The translations under genes were made by a program, and so were the position numbers. Source: Diphasiastrum complanatum (lineage: Eukaryota > Streptophyta > Lycopodiopsida > Lycopodiales > Lycopodiaceae). From it: a stretch of DNA of 64,000 nucleotides. Of the stretch, positions 21,165 through 34,920 are shown piece after piece. The stretch is from the NCBI GenBank assembly GCA_029204225.1, contig CM055111.1:10115000-10178999 (forward strand), read 5' to 3'. The first letter of the stretch is position 1; each line of letters starts with the position of its first letter. Below the pieces are notes generated by a model. It made no database searches. It was not told where the DNA came from and was given only the letters and a program-made list of their open reading frames with translations.

Positions 21165-22167
21165 TCAAAGCATGAACTCCAGGTCAAAAACATTCCACTT
21201 GCGAATCATGATTGGAAGCGAACTGCAACATGCAGTTTTTTTGGTATGGGCTTTGTTGGACCAGTTGGGCATTTCTGGTATGGACACCCCCCCTTCAGAG
21301 CAAATGAATAACCCTGCAAAAATATTCTTAGAAGATCATATCTTAGACTTAGCGCAATCCTTGTTTCTTTGTATACAGAAGTATGAAATGGGTGTGTTAG
21401 CTTTGATCTCCATTTTTATGGACCTTGTATGTTGGTGTTACATTCGTCACTTTTCTGTTTAATTTATAAGCAAATTTTGATCTATGTACAAGTTCAACAC
21501 TGTATATGGCATGTATACTTGCTGTGAAATAGGATATTATTCTTGGAATGTGAATTATCTTCTCTATAATTATTCTTAGTCAGTTACAATTCAATGAATA
21601 GTCAAATTATTTTGATCTTGTAGTCCCATTGTACACAGCTCTGACATGTAATTTCTGGGACAAGGAGGTTTTGATAGGATGTGTTTCCATGAAGCCATTT
21701 GGGTAGCAGATTGTTGTATTTCTTTTCAATCAGCTGTTTTAATATTGGGGCTCATCATTAGGTACGAAAACTTGGATTCCTTTGTGAAGAACCAACTCCG
21801 TCTTCAGCCGAATTCTCTACAGTTCATCTTGGCTAAAACTATTCCAGATACTATCATTTTTGGACCTCTTCATCTCATCACGTTTTTCACATTGATGGGA
21901 TTAGCAGCTGGAAAGCCTATCAATAAGGTGAAAGACGATGTTAAAAGAGATTTTATTCCAACCTTTGTAACAGAGGGGCTTATGTGGCCCATAATTCAGG
22001 CAATAAATTTTCGATATGTCCCAGTAAGGCACCAGCTGCTTTTTGTGAATTCATTGAGCTTGTTTGATAGTGCATTTTTATCATGGTTCAACAAGGAAGA
22101 GGATGCACCTTGGAAAACAAAACTGCTGTCACTTATTTTGTTTGAAAAGAAGTCAGATGATGTATAG
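18579..22167 (+). CDS. Mpv17/PMP22 family membrane protein, three exons, intact
   Basis: Exons 18579-18788, 21183-21277 and 21762-22167 have GT..AG borders (GTGAGC, CTCCAG; GTATGG, CATTAG). They join in phases 0 and 2 to a 236-residue protein, the usual size for the family. Motifs in order: WYQTQIASHPLRTQIIMSGI (residues 12-31), the DWKR(T)A block and GMGFVGPVGHFWYENLD (about 86-107), a hydrophobic FGPLHLITFFTLMGL, then WPIIQAINFRYVPVRHQLL and a final ...LSWFN. Four membrane-spanning segments are expected. Family members sit in the inner mitochondrial, peroxisomal or other organelle membranes and appear to act as channels or in organelle homeostasis; the exact location here is not readable. 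The start Met sits just before the conserved first helix. The first intron (2.4 kb) holds a GGAACG repeat, CTAT-rich DNA and a (GA)n tract 22 bases from the acceptor. I see no disabling change. Confidence 0.9.
18882..18938. repeat. nested GGAACG/CGTTCC palindromes in intron 1
   Basis: TGTTCCGGAACA is followed by GAACGCGTTC, GGAACGCGTTCC and CGTTCCGGAACG in a 57-base block, then a poly-T/poly-A stretch. It is related to the 8.2-8.4 kb repeat. Confidence 0.65.
21121..21161. repeat. (GA)n tract beside the exon 2 acceptor
   Basis: About 20 GA units end 21 bases upstream of the exon 2 start of the Mpv17-like gene, where a pyrimidine tract would be expected. Confidence 0.95.
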
Positions 22168-25566
<3,399 letters not shown>

Positions 25567-25931
25567 ACAAAATTAGCTCTAGGAAAAGAGTTTAAAATGC
25601 AAGGTCTTGGATCTTTTCACTACATTTTGGGTCTTGAAGTAGATAGGACATCATCTTATAGTTTTATTTGTCAATACAAGTATGCTACTTCACTTCTTAA
25701 GAGATTGAATTTGGATAAGTGCAATGCATAGATACTCCCATGGAGCACCATATAAGAGATCTGATAGATGGTGATAAAACATTCTTCATGGACATCACCC
25801 TCTATGTGTGGCTGATCTTCTCACTAAGCCTTTTATTAAGGCTTCATCTGTTAATAAGCATAGATTAGCCTTGGGAGTTGTTAGCAAATCTATCTTGCAA
25901 AATGTTGCATAACTAGTTCTATTTTAAGGAG
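25567..25931 (+). pseudogene. copia family A: RT C-terminus and pol end fragment with polypurine tract
   Basis: The frame reads KLALGKEFKMQGLGSFHYIL then GLEVD and YKYATSLLKRLNLDKCNA before a stop. This matches the end of a copia reverse transcriptase and aligns with the 42770-42930 part of the full-length element. After a gap the pol C-terminus appears (ADLLTKPFIKAS..NKHRLALGVVS), then the purine run aaggaggag just before 25932. The stretch in between (about 200 codons of RT/RNase H) is missing. Confidence 0.75.
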
Positions 25932-26193
25932 GAGTGTAAAATTTAGTACACCGGATATGTGATCCCATGTTCAGATGGATTGCATGGGAAGTTGCATGGG
26001 TGCATGCACAGGCTTCCCACCCCTATGTAAACGGGAAGGGACACAGCTTCCTCCATTCTAAGCCTTTGCAGTTTTCTCTCCTCTCCTCAAGTATTCACTT
26101 GCCATGGCTCGAGGGTGAGGTGTTTAGATACATCTCAGTTGGATGGGTGGTTTGGCTCCCACAAGTCTCTCTATGTGTTGACCTTGTCCTCAT
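25932..26193 (+). repeat. partial LTR following the polypurine tract
   Basis: TGTAAAATTTAG follows AAGGAGGAG directly, as a 3' LTR should. From 25953 the sequence matches the minus-strand segment 17816-18067. It is fused near 26200 to gag sequence of a family A element with no primer-binding site or leader, so the junction is a rearrangement. Confidence 0.6.
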
Positions 26194-26214
26194 AAGAAGC
26201 AACACCATCACTTC

Positions 26215-27285
26215 TCTAATGACAAAGCCAATGACCAAGATGGAGAGGAGGAGGACACCTCTCATGCTTCTACTTCAAGTTTCAAGAAGAAGAATATCAA
26301 GTGCTTTTATTGTGGCAAGGAAGGCCATTATGCCACCAATTGCTTCAAGAAGAAGAATCAACTCAAGCAAGCCAACATCTCTAATGAGAAGGAAGACTAT
26401 ATTGCAAGCGATGGAGAAGGCTCTCTTATGGCATCAAGCTTCTCCTCTTCCACCTTCAACAAGGATGACTCATGGTATATTGATAGTGGAGCATCTTCAC
26501 ATATGTGTGGCTCCAAGCACTCTTTTTCATCTATTATGCCTTACGATGGAGTCAAGAAGACCATATACATTGCAAGTGAGCATGAGTGCAATCATTGAAG
26601 AAGTAGGGATTATTCTCTTGAAGCTTGCATCTTCCAAAGATCTCTTTCTCAACAATGTTCTTTTTGTCCCAAAGCTCACAAAGAACATTTTAAGTGTTGG
26701 CCAACTTCTTGATAGTGGCCTTGATGTCAACTTCCATGTTGACAATTGTGTAATCAAGAAGGATGGTGAGATCCTTGCATATGGATCAAGATTTGAAGGC
26801 GTCTACAAATTGGATCCAAGTGAGACTGCAAACTCTCTTGATGTTTATTATATGTCCAATCTTTCAAAGGAGGATGCTCACACAAGATGCACATATCTTC
26901 TCTCTTCAAGATTTATGGTATATGATTATTCCCTATTATTCAAAGCATATGTTGAGAAGAAATTCTCATTGAAGATCAAAGCTTTGAGGAGTATTGAAAC
27001 TCTTGAAGGAAAAGCACCATATGAAGTTTTATTTAGGATGAAGCCTAAGGTTAATCACCTTAGTGAACTTGGTAGTGCTTGCTTTGCACATATTCCCTTG
27101 GAAACAAGGAGGAATGATGATCCAAGCTCATGGATCATGATTGGATACACATCCATCAAGGAGGCCTTTAGTGTCTTTACACTCTCTATTTTAAAAGTGG
27201 TTGTGAATAGAGATGTCATATTGCATGAAGATTCAACCTTGGAAGTGGCCGCCTTCTCAAGAAGCATCACAAGTTATCTCTTTTG
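26215..27285 (+). pseudogene. copia family A gag-pol with internal deletions
   Basis: Begins inside gag with a CCHC zinc knuckle (KCFYCGKEGHYATNCFKK), then a protease core (WYIDSGASSHM), in one frame to a stop near 26597. The match continues in the next frame (VPKLTKNILSVGQLLDSGLD, then IKKDGEILAYGSRFEGVYKL). Relative to the element at 38.2-44.4 kb, two blocks are missing: the pre-integrase H-C region with the first catalytic Asp, and the D35E part of the integrase core. The remaining pieces (FKAYVEKKFSLKIKALRS, then KAPYEVLFRMKPKV and CFAHIPLETRRND) are still in one open frame to 27286. It cannot encode an active integrase. No reverse transcriptase follows. Confidence 0.8.
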
Positions 27286-27467
27286 AAGGCCTTCAAGTTG
27301 TGATGGGGTCGAGGTGTGAGGAGGAGTCTCTTCTTCATATGATTTCAAGAAGATCTTCAAGATGCATGGCTGAGTCTTTATGGCTCACCTTACATGGAAA
27401 ATAGGGGAATCTTTCATTTAGTATCTACTACAACACATTCATATATGCTTCTCTTTCTTTACTTGAT

Positions 27468-28046
27468 ATGCTATCTTGCTTCATTGAATTTTTTGGATCT
27501 CAAAGTTCAAGAAAGACTATACTAGTTTTGTATGATGCTTATGGTATGGACATGTTTCTTGTCATTATTGACTTAGATATGTTTCCAATACATTTTGAAA
27601 GCAAGATATTGTATTATGAAAAGTATGCTCTTGGTTCTAGTGAGAACAAGATTGAGCTTGTTACTCATGTTTTTGAAAATCATGCTTTCACATGTTTTGA
27701 GGCAGATTGCGAACTCCTCTTGAGATTAAGTGATGCATCCAAAGTGGATGCTTACATCCTTGAGAGAGTAATTAGCCTAAAAAAGGTCAAGATAGTATCT
27801 GATATCAAGATTAGATCCATCATGGATATAGTTCATTGTATGTGGACTAGTCAAGCTAGAAAGCATAATCTTGATTATCATCATTCTTTCACATCTTATG
27901 ATCTTGATCTTTATGATATTTATGGCTTGGAAGACTTGGATTTCTCTATTTATGGTGCAGCCATCATGCAAGTGGAGCTTTCAAATCAAAGACCATCATC
28001 AAGCATGGAGGAAGCACATGGACATAGTGGCATATTTGTGGAATGA
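27468..28046 (+). CDS. 192-codon open frame of unknown origin inside the copia cluster
   Basis: An uninterrupted frame begins at 27468 (ATG further in-frame) and ends with a TGA at 28044-28046. It contains blocks such as DAYGMDMFLVIIDLDMFPIH and KIELVTHVFENHAFTCFEAD, and is rich in Asp, Ser and Ile. It matches no copia domain I know. It follows the truncated family A element and may be a transduced host segment or a region unique to this element. Composition is compatible with coding, but there is no independent support. Confidence 0.25.
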   Translation: MLSCFIEFFGSQSSRKTILVLYDAYGMDMFLVIIDLDMFPIHFESKILYYEKYALGSSENKIELVTHVFENHAFTCFEADCELLLRLSDASKVDAYILERVISLKKVKIVSDIKIRSIMDIVHCMWTSQARKHNLDYHHSFTSYDLDLYDIYGLEDLDFSIYGAAIMQVELSNQRPSSSMEEAHGHSGIFVE

Positions 28047-30108
28047 CCTTCAAAGTTTTTGGCAAATGATTTCTACCAAGGAAATCTTATCATGGATATG
28101 GTGAGGGTGCTGCTATGATGGATCCCTTGGCTAATTTTCACTTCTTATGCATACCAAAGGATCCACTCAAAAAGCTTTACAAACTTCTTGTTAAAATATC
28201 ACTTCCAACTTGTTGTATCTTGTAGATCTCAAGTTATTTGAGCTTGATAGGATCTCACACGTGTGGAGTCTGTTCCCACGTGTGAAAGAATGTACATAAG
28301 TCATTTTTATTAAGTTAGATTGGTTTTAGCTTGATCTACACTAGTGTGAAATTGACCTTTGAGTAGAATCTTGAAAATGGTCAAATTGGTCAAACTTTCT
28401 GTAAATAGATTGGACTTCCATGTGAATGAGTTAGCTCTTTGCTTCTTCTTCCAGGTGTTGGAATTCAATTTCAAGTAGGTGGATTCTCAGAACCTTGGTG
28501 TACTTTCAGCCTAAAGATCATAATTGTGGATTTGTTCCATGAATTTTGAAGGAAATCATTGGATTTTTTATGTATTTAGTGAATTTTTCACCTAGAATTG
28601 ATGATTTTTGCAAGGAATTGATTATAGGATTTGGTGTAGTACATTTTCCAGAATGTACTTGTTGTTGGAGTTTTTGGACCACAAATGGGCTATGGAAACC
28701 ATGTTTGACTTGAATCAGAACTTTTAGTGCTTGCATGCAATGGCATGTTTGACTTGAATCAGAACTTTTAGTGCTTGCATGCAATGTATTTACAGGGATT
28801 TGAATTTGAAGGCACGAATTTGTGGATTTCCCCCATGAATTTGGGTCAAAATTGGTCAAAATTGGTCAAAAATCATGGTTTTTTGATGTTTTTTGGACTA
28901 ATTTTGGGGTAGATCTCAAAATTCTCAGCCAAGAATTGGTATGATCGTTTTAAGAGACGTAATGAAGCTGTCCCTAATCTTTCATGAAGTTTTGTTAAGA
29001 TTAAACACCATTAGGGGGCTCAAAACACTCAAAAATAGTGTATTTTTGATGATTTTTGAGCATGAATACCTCTCAATTGGGGGTCTAAACCTGTTGTTTC
29101 TTGTTACAAGCTGAAATATATGCTGGATTGACTCTGATTTGAGCCATCATGCATCCAATTTGGATAGATGTCCATTAGACACCAACATATTGAAGTTTTG
29201 CTTGTTGAAGGAGGCCAAAAATGCATTTTTTGCATGATCTGAGCTTATGATTGCTTGCTAGACGTGTTAGAAGCTTCTATGCCTCTCTAATGAACCTTAG
29301 TAGAGTGCTTGTAACCTCTGATCCAAGGCTTTTTGGGCAAGGATGTGTTTTTTGATGATATCTATCCACAAAAATGCGCCCTCCTACCTGTTTTTCAGGC
29401 ATTTAATGCTCGCACGTGTGAAGCCAGGGGTGCAAGGTGACCTGGCAAGTGCCTTGTAGACTCACTCTCCCTCCGTACTATGCTTTACAGCGACCAAGGT
29501 GTCCTGTAGAGGAAGTTATGGCCGTTCGAAGTTTGGCAATTTTTGAACTAAAATTTGCAAAATTTCGGAGTTGTTCTGATGCATGCATGCTTGTAAATCA
29601 GTATAGTGCTTTCCTGTTGATGGAAATGTATGGATAGACCTGTATGCATGCTTAAATGCATGTTGCATGTGTAACCAGTGATTTTGATCAGTAGAAATCT
29701 TGCATGTGACTATTTTTGGCAATTCTAGATCAAAAAGCAGATTTCCTAGCAACTAGGCTATTTACGAAAAAAAATTTACTTTTTTGGAAAAGTCAGTGCA
29801 TGTCGAGTTAGTTCCATGCAGGATCTTTCAAAATGGTATCGATTTGAGACAGTGCCTGTTTTTGCAAAATCGATCTGATTAATCGATTCTCACAGTTGGT
29901 CCATTTCGAACGGATTTCGAAAATCTTAATTTTTTTCGTAAAAGTTAGTGGTTGGTCATAAAAAGTTGTTGTTGCTTAATTGTTCTAATATTGATTTTGC
30001 AAAAGTTTGCTCAAACGAGTGAAAGACCTTGCTAAATGATATCAGCCAGTTATGAAGATTTTGGACGTTTCACTTATTGGTTGATGATTGGATCTCGACT
30101 AATTTATA
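28047..30108. other. retroelement-like non-coding DNA
   Basis: No gene seen. Near 28257 two close CACGTGTG words (cacacgtgtgg, cccacgtgtgaaa) resemble those in the LTRs of the 38-44 kb element. A 44-bp tandem duplication lies at 28700-28787, and attggtcaaa is repeated three times near 28850. Confidence 0.4.
28700..28787. repeat. exact 44-bp tandem duplication
   Basis: catgtttgacttgaatcaga... to ...gcatgcaatg occurs at 28700 and again, identical, at 28744. Confidence 0.9.
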
Positions 30109-31000
30109 TATGTTCCTGAACTCTCTACAAATCTATTATCAGTGAGTAGAATTATAGATTTAGGTCATAAGGTAGAATTCGAATTTGATCAACGCAGAAT
30201 TATTGATAGGAGTGATAAGATCCTTGCACTTGGCAAGAGGCAAGGTTACTTATATAGATTGGCACACTGTTATTCTGAGTCTAGTCAAGCCTTGAAAACC
30301 TCTGTTCTAGTCAATAAAGCATTACTATGGCATCATCGCTTAGGATGCATCTATTTTGAACATGACCAAACAATCCATGATCCTTGATCTTGACTATCCT
30401 TCTGGCAAGGTCGATCTCCCTGTTTGTCACAATTGCATTTTTGGAAAGTAGGCTAGGTTTCTTTTTAGATCAAACCATATGCATGCAGCAAAAGATCTGT
30501 TAGATGTTGTTCATACAGATATATGTGGACCTACGCATACTCCTTTATTGCTAGATGCAAAGTACTTCATTACTTTTATTGACGAATTCTCCAGAAAAAT
30601 AGTTGTTTATTTCAATAAACAGAAATCAGAGGCTTTCATCAAATTCAGACAATTCAAAGAGCATGCTGAGAATCAAACTGGCAAATGAATCAAAGCACTG
30701 AGTTCGAATTATGGGAGAAAATACATCTCCAATGAATTCAACGACTACTGCCTTAACAACGACATTGAGCAACAATACATCACTTCCTATTTGCCTCAGT
30801 CAAATGGTCTTGCTGAGAGAAAGAACAGAACCTTAGCTGAATCGGCAAAGTGCATGTTATCACATGCGACACTTCCAAAGTCCTTCTGGGCTGAAGCTGT
30901 TTCAACAACAACCTATATTCAGAACAAATGTTCTACTAAAGGGCTCTCAGACAAAACACCATTCAAAGTTGTGAGCTACAGTTTTGGTTCATTTATGCAG
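30109..31000 (+). pseudogene. copia family B: pre-integrase and integrase fragment
   Basis: Starts at VPELSTNLLSVSRIIDLGHK, runs through LWHHRLG (the pre-integrase H-x-H region, damaged after it), VVHTDICGPTHTP, ITFIDEFSRKIVVY and, after a stop at about 30686, LSSNYGRKYIS, SYLPQSNGLAERKNRTLAES and FWAEAVSTTTYIQNKCSTKG. These are the order and motifs of a copia integrase. The second catalytic Asp (RSDNGGE in active copies) is replaced (SSNYGR). Gag, protease and reverse transcriptase are missing. The same family occurs inverted at 37.0-38.2 kb. Confidence 0.85.
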
Positions 31001-33511
31001 ATGAAACATTTACGGCCAATTTCACCACTTATCAGCAATCAATGACAAGGACCGGATGGATGCTAGCGGATCACCAACCAACTAGTGATCGCAATTGATG
31101 ACCTAATTTCTTAGTATCAATAGCTGTTCATATTCATATAGATTAATTCATTGAAAATCAAAATTATCAGAAGCATTTGAATAGTTAGATCTCTCTCTCG
31201 AGCCTGTGAGCTTGAACATTCCTGAGCATTCTAGCTCACTTCTTAGAGTAGTTTGAGAGATTGCTATTGCGCTACTGCTCATTAGCATTGCGCATTAATT
31301 CAGACTTTGATTTTTTTTTAGCCACTCAGAGATAGCATAGAGTACACGACTTCAATCTACAACTTATTGTACTCATTTACTTCTGTTTCAATTTGAATCA
31401 ATACTATTTTTTATTGCGTTCAGTTTCGTCTCAGAATGATGCATTTCTATATTTTTTTACAACTAAGTCACAAACAATTCGTGATTAATTATTTGTCTGA
31501 TAATTTTTTATGCTTAATTGTTTGGCTACATAATCACTATAGTGCTGACGATTTCAAAGTTAGTTACTATAAGTTCAAACATGATTTCTATCACTATTGT
31601 CTTGGCATTGGAAAGATGAAGATAGTTTATTCCGCCATGCACGAAAGGTTTTCTTTCTAGACACACAAATTATTTCCATTTGTTTCTTTTCGAGCTAGAC
31701 CTATCTTTTGCATACCACTTTTCGACAGTTCTTTGGTACTTTCCCGTCTTTTTTCCACTGGGAACTCTCGTACAGATACCTAATTTTTTATCTAACTCTC
31801 GCAAGCTCCACTGTGTCCTGGTCTCACTGAGATGGAACTTCAGAGAGCTCTGCGAGAGTATTTATGAAGATTTGAATTTTTTTGATTTTTTAGAAGGAAT
31901 TTTAAATTTTTATGATTTTTTCTTTGATTTTTGCAATATGCTTGGAACTAACTCTTGTAGGCTTCTATGCCGGTCTGGGACAATATCCCTGGAGCTGCTG
32001 CCAGTCATGCTAGGGTTATCTCTCATTTGTTTTGGAGAAAACAAAATCTGATGGAAAATTTAGCTCTTTTTCCCTCCAAAATGTAGATTGGTATGTTTTT
32101 TGGGTTTTTTCAGGTTTTGGTTTGGATGTCAAGCCCTTAGAGGCTGTTCAGGGTCTCCTCCACCCTCTCACACCTCCTCCGCTAGCTGGAAATAGTCCAA
32201 ACACAAGAATATACAGAAAACTAACTCTTCCTCCCCCAAAATCCACCTAAAACTACTCTAAAAAGCAAGAAATAACTAAAATGCAGCTATGCTAGTTAGT
32301 GAAAACCTATCTTCGACAACAGCGCCACTGTAGAGTCGATGTTCTCGCGTCGTCGTATCCCTCCCGCCTGTCAACAAGGGTTAGGACAATATAGTGCCTA
32401 ACTATGAATAAATGCCACTTTTAGATAGTTCTCTACCTTTTCCCTAAGATTGACACCATTAACACTACTCACCCCCAACACCATGGTTGAATAGTGTAGC
32501 TACGAGTAAACTTACGTTTATCGTAACTCCATATGCATCCCGTGGTTTTTCTTGAACCCTTGTATTGGATAGGCTTTCTTTTATTTATGAGGTTCTCATG
32601 GTTTTTATAAGGTATCAGGGCAGATCCATCCCATTCTAATCCTTCTGTAAAAACCGTTTATCTTATGCAAATCCATGCTGTCCAAGATAATTTGAGGAGG
32701 AATGGAATATATTCGTGAAAAGACACCTTACCTTTCGAGCATAGGTGATGCTTGCAAAATCTGAAAACTGTTCGGAAAACCCTAACCTGGATGATTGTAG
32801 TAGTGGTCTCTTTGTGAGGATGCCATGTTTTGTCTCCCCAAGTGCTCCTGCCTTCCTTAGTCTTAAAACATTCATACCGTTATTGTCAGCCATTGCGAAA
32901 GCGATAATAAGTACTTTAAGGAGAGCCTATCATTCATAGCTTATACAAATTTGAAGCGAATGGTTTCATGTGCATACCTGTGCAAACGCTTACTGCTTTA
33001 TGGTTCGAAACTGAACCTAATCGAAAATGAAGATAGTAGTAATATTTGATGCTACAGAGAGTGCAAGTTTAATTTGTTAGTGCTTACACATGGTAGTCTT
33101 CCCTGTGAAAAAGCAATCAATCACAAGTACGATAATGAAACTGGTTACAGCATGAGGTATACTAATCATAATCAGCATGTGCCAGCATCTGAGTTGTATC
33201 TTTTGATAATAGTATGATACTACAGTAGCTTCGTTTCTAGAGTATGTATGTAACCCTTAGTTACTTATGGAACAACCACATATTCATGTTGTCCTTTGAA
33301 GGATAGTAAAGCATACTGTAAATTGTAGTTAACAAACCACATTATCATCCATTCATATCTATGATATGGAGTTTGGAATCCATATAACCATTTATGAGAT
33401 AGAAAATGCTTCATTGCTGGTCATAGTGAAGCACTTGCCTCAATCTATCACACACGATGATGTATAGCTATCATTATCATGCTTTTTGAAGTATGCGGAA
33501 GGAAATCTTGA

Positions 33512-33725
33512 TTCATCGCTGGACAACTACCCATAAGTATCAATATTTTGATTATCTTGCTCAGGATAGATTGCTGTAGGTCCATCGTTGGACAACAACC
33601 TATCCATCCTCAGCAAGACTCTCCATTATTGAGTGAGCTTCATCGTTGGACAGCGGATAGAATATGGAGTAAAAATCATGCCAAAAACTGTAATATGAAC
33701 CCTCACTGATCCATCGTTGGACAAC
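33512..33725 (+). repeat. four spaced copies of TCCATCGTTGGACAAC
   Basis: The 16-base word or a one- to two-base variant starts at 33512, 33581, 33639 and 33710, spaced 69, 58 and 71 bases. The sequence between copies is not obviously conserved. Confidence 0.8.
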
Positions 33726-34102
33726 GGGCTTATACCTTCCTATTTATCATCAACCACATTTGATAACATTCATAAGTATACAAGAGATGAATGCAAATAC
33801 ATGATACGAGCAAAACCACATACCGTAGGGTTTAAAGCAGATAACTTCAAGCTAGGGAGGGCGCCATCTTTTACAAACTTCTTCTCACCATAAAGTAGAA
33901 GAAACTCCTTCGAGAATAGGCTACATATAGTGGTTCCGTAGGAAGTATCATGGAAGCTCCCCTTCAACCAAAAATGGTGGGAAAATTCTTTCTGAAAAAG
34001 TATCAAAACAGGTTGGGTTGGCAAAAAAGTTTAGGACCCTCACATCATAATTGTTTGTTTATAGCGTGACCAAGGGTAGTAATTTTTTATAAAGAAGAGT
34101 CC

Positions 34103-34243
<141 letters not shown>

Positions 34244-34479
34244 TGCAGTTTGACACTTTAGATTGAAAAACAACTGAACTGGAATCATATTTTCATGAAC
34301 TTTTTTATACTGAATATAGTTGTGAATTATCATTTTTGAGTTAGGGTAGGCCTACTTGAGAATTGCTTGACTTTAATCAAATATGTCTTTCAATTATACA
34401 CTTTTTTGAAAAAAGAATAACAACAAATTGTGGCCACATGGCAAAAGTCAACTTGTGTGGGATCATATTGTGTTAATAA

Positions 34480-34920
34480 ATCGAGCAATGCTCGATTTTG
34501 ATATAATTTAGTTTGAACACTTTTTATATGGAAACACTTTTAACGAATACATATTTTGAAAAGTTTTTTTTTTTTGTTCTGGATGTATATGTGGATGTTT
34601 TTTTTTCTTAAGGATGTATACTGTCGGCCTAGTCTAGCAGTGCTCAAGTGATCAAATTCTTACCTTTCAATGGAATACTTTTTCTAGCTTATTAGATAGC
34701 AACATATTGTAGCTGCATAGCTTTGGTCAACTCGAGCACTTCTCGAGTTTATCAAATGTGGATTATCATTTGAGAGTTTATTGTTGGCCTACTCGAGCAA
34801 TGCTCGAGTTTGATCAAATCCTTGTCTTTCAAGTGCATACTTTGCCTAAATCGGATAGGAACATATTGCAGCCACAGACTTTGGTCCAGTTGAGCACTGC
34901 TGGAAGTATTTCAAATATTT
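34480..34920. repeat. ~160-bp tandem repeat carrying CTCGAGCA..TGCTCGAG palindromes
   Basis: A unit starting GTCGGCCTAGTCTAGCAGTG at 34623 recurs as GTTGGCCTACTCGAGCAATG at 34783, including the later gatagcaacatattgtagc / gataggaacatattgcagc block. Inverted-repeat cores lie at 34480-34496 (ATCGAGCAATGCTCGAT), 34730-34748 (ACTCGAGCACTTCTCGAGT) and 34791-34809 (ACTCGAGCAATGCTCGAGT), with decayed versions near 34637 and 34890. Confidence 0.75.

Noticed and set aside
25967-26590. N-terminal half of the 439-codon frame starting at 25967 as a real protein
   Set aside because: It runs through LTR sequence and then in the wrong frame over the gag zinc knuckle; only the part after about 26600 is in the pol frame.
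33512-33725. CRISPR-like array of repeated 16-mers
   Set aside because: Repeats are short, imperfect and unevenly spaced, and the DNA is plant nuclear.
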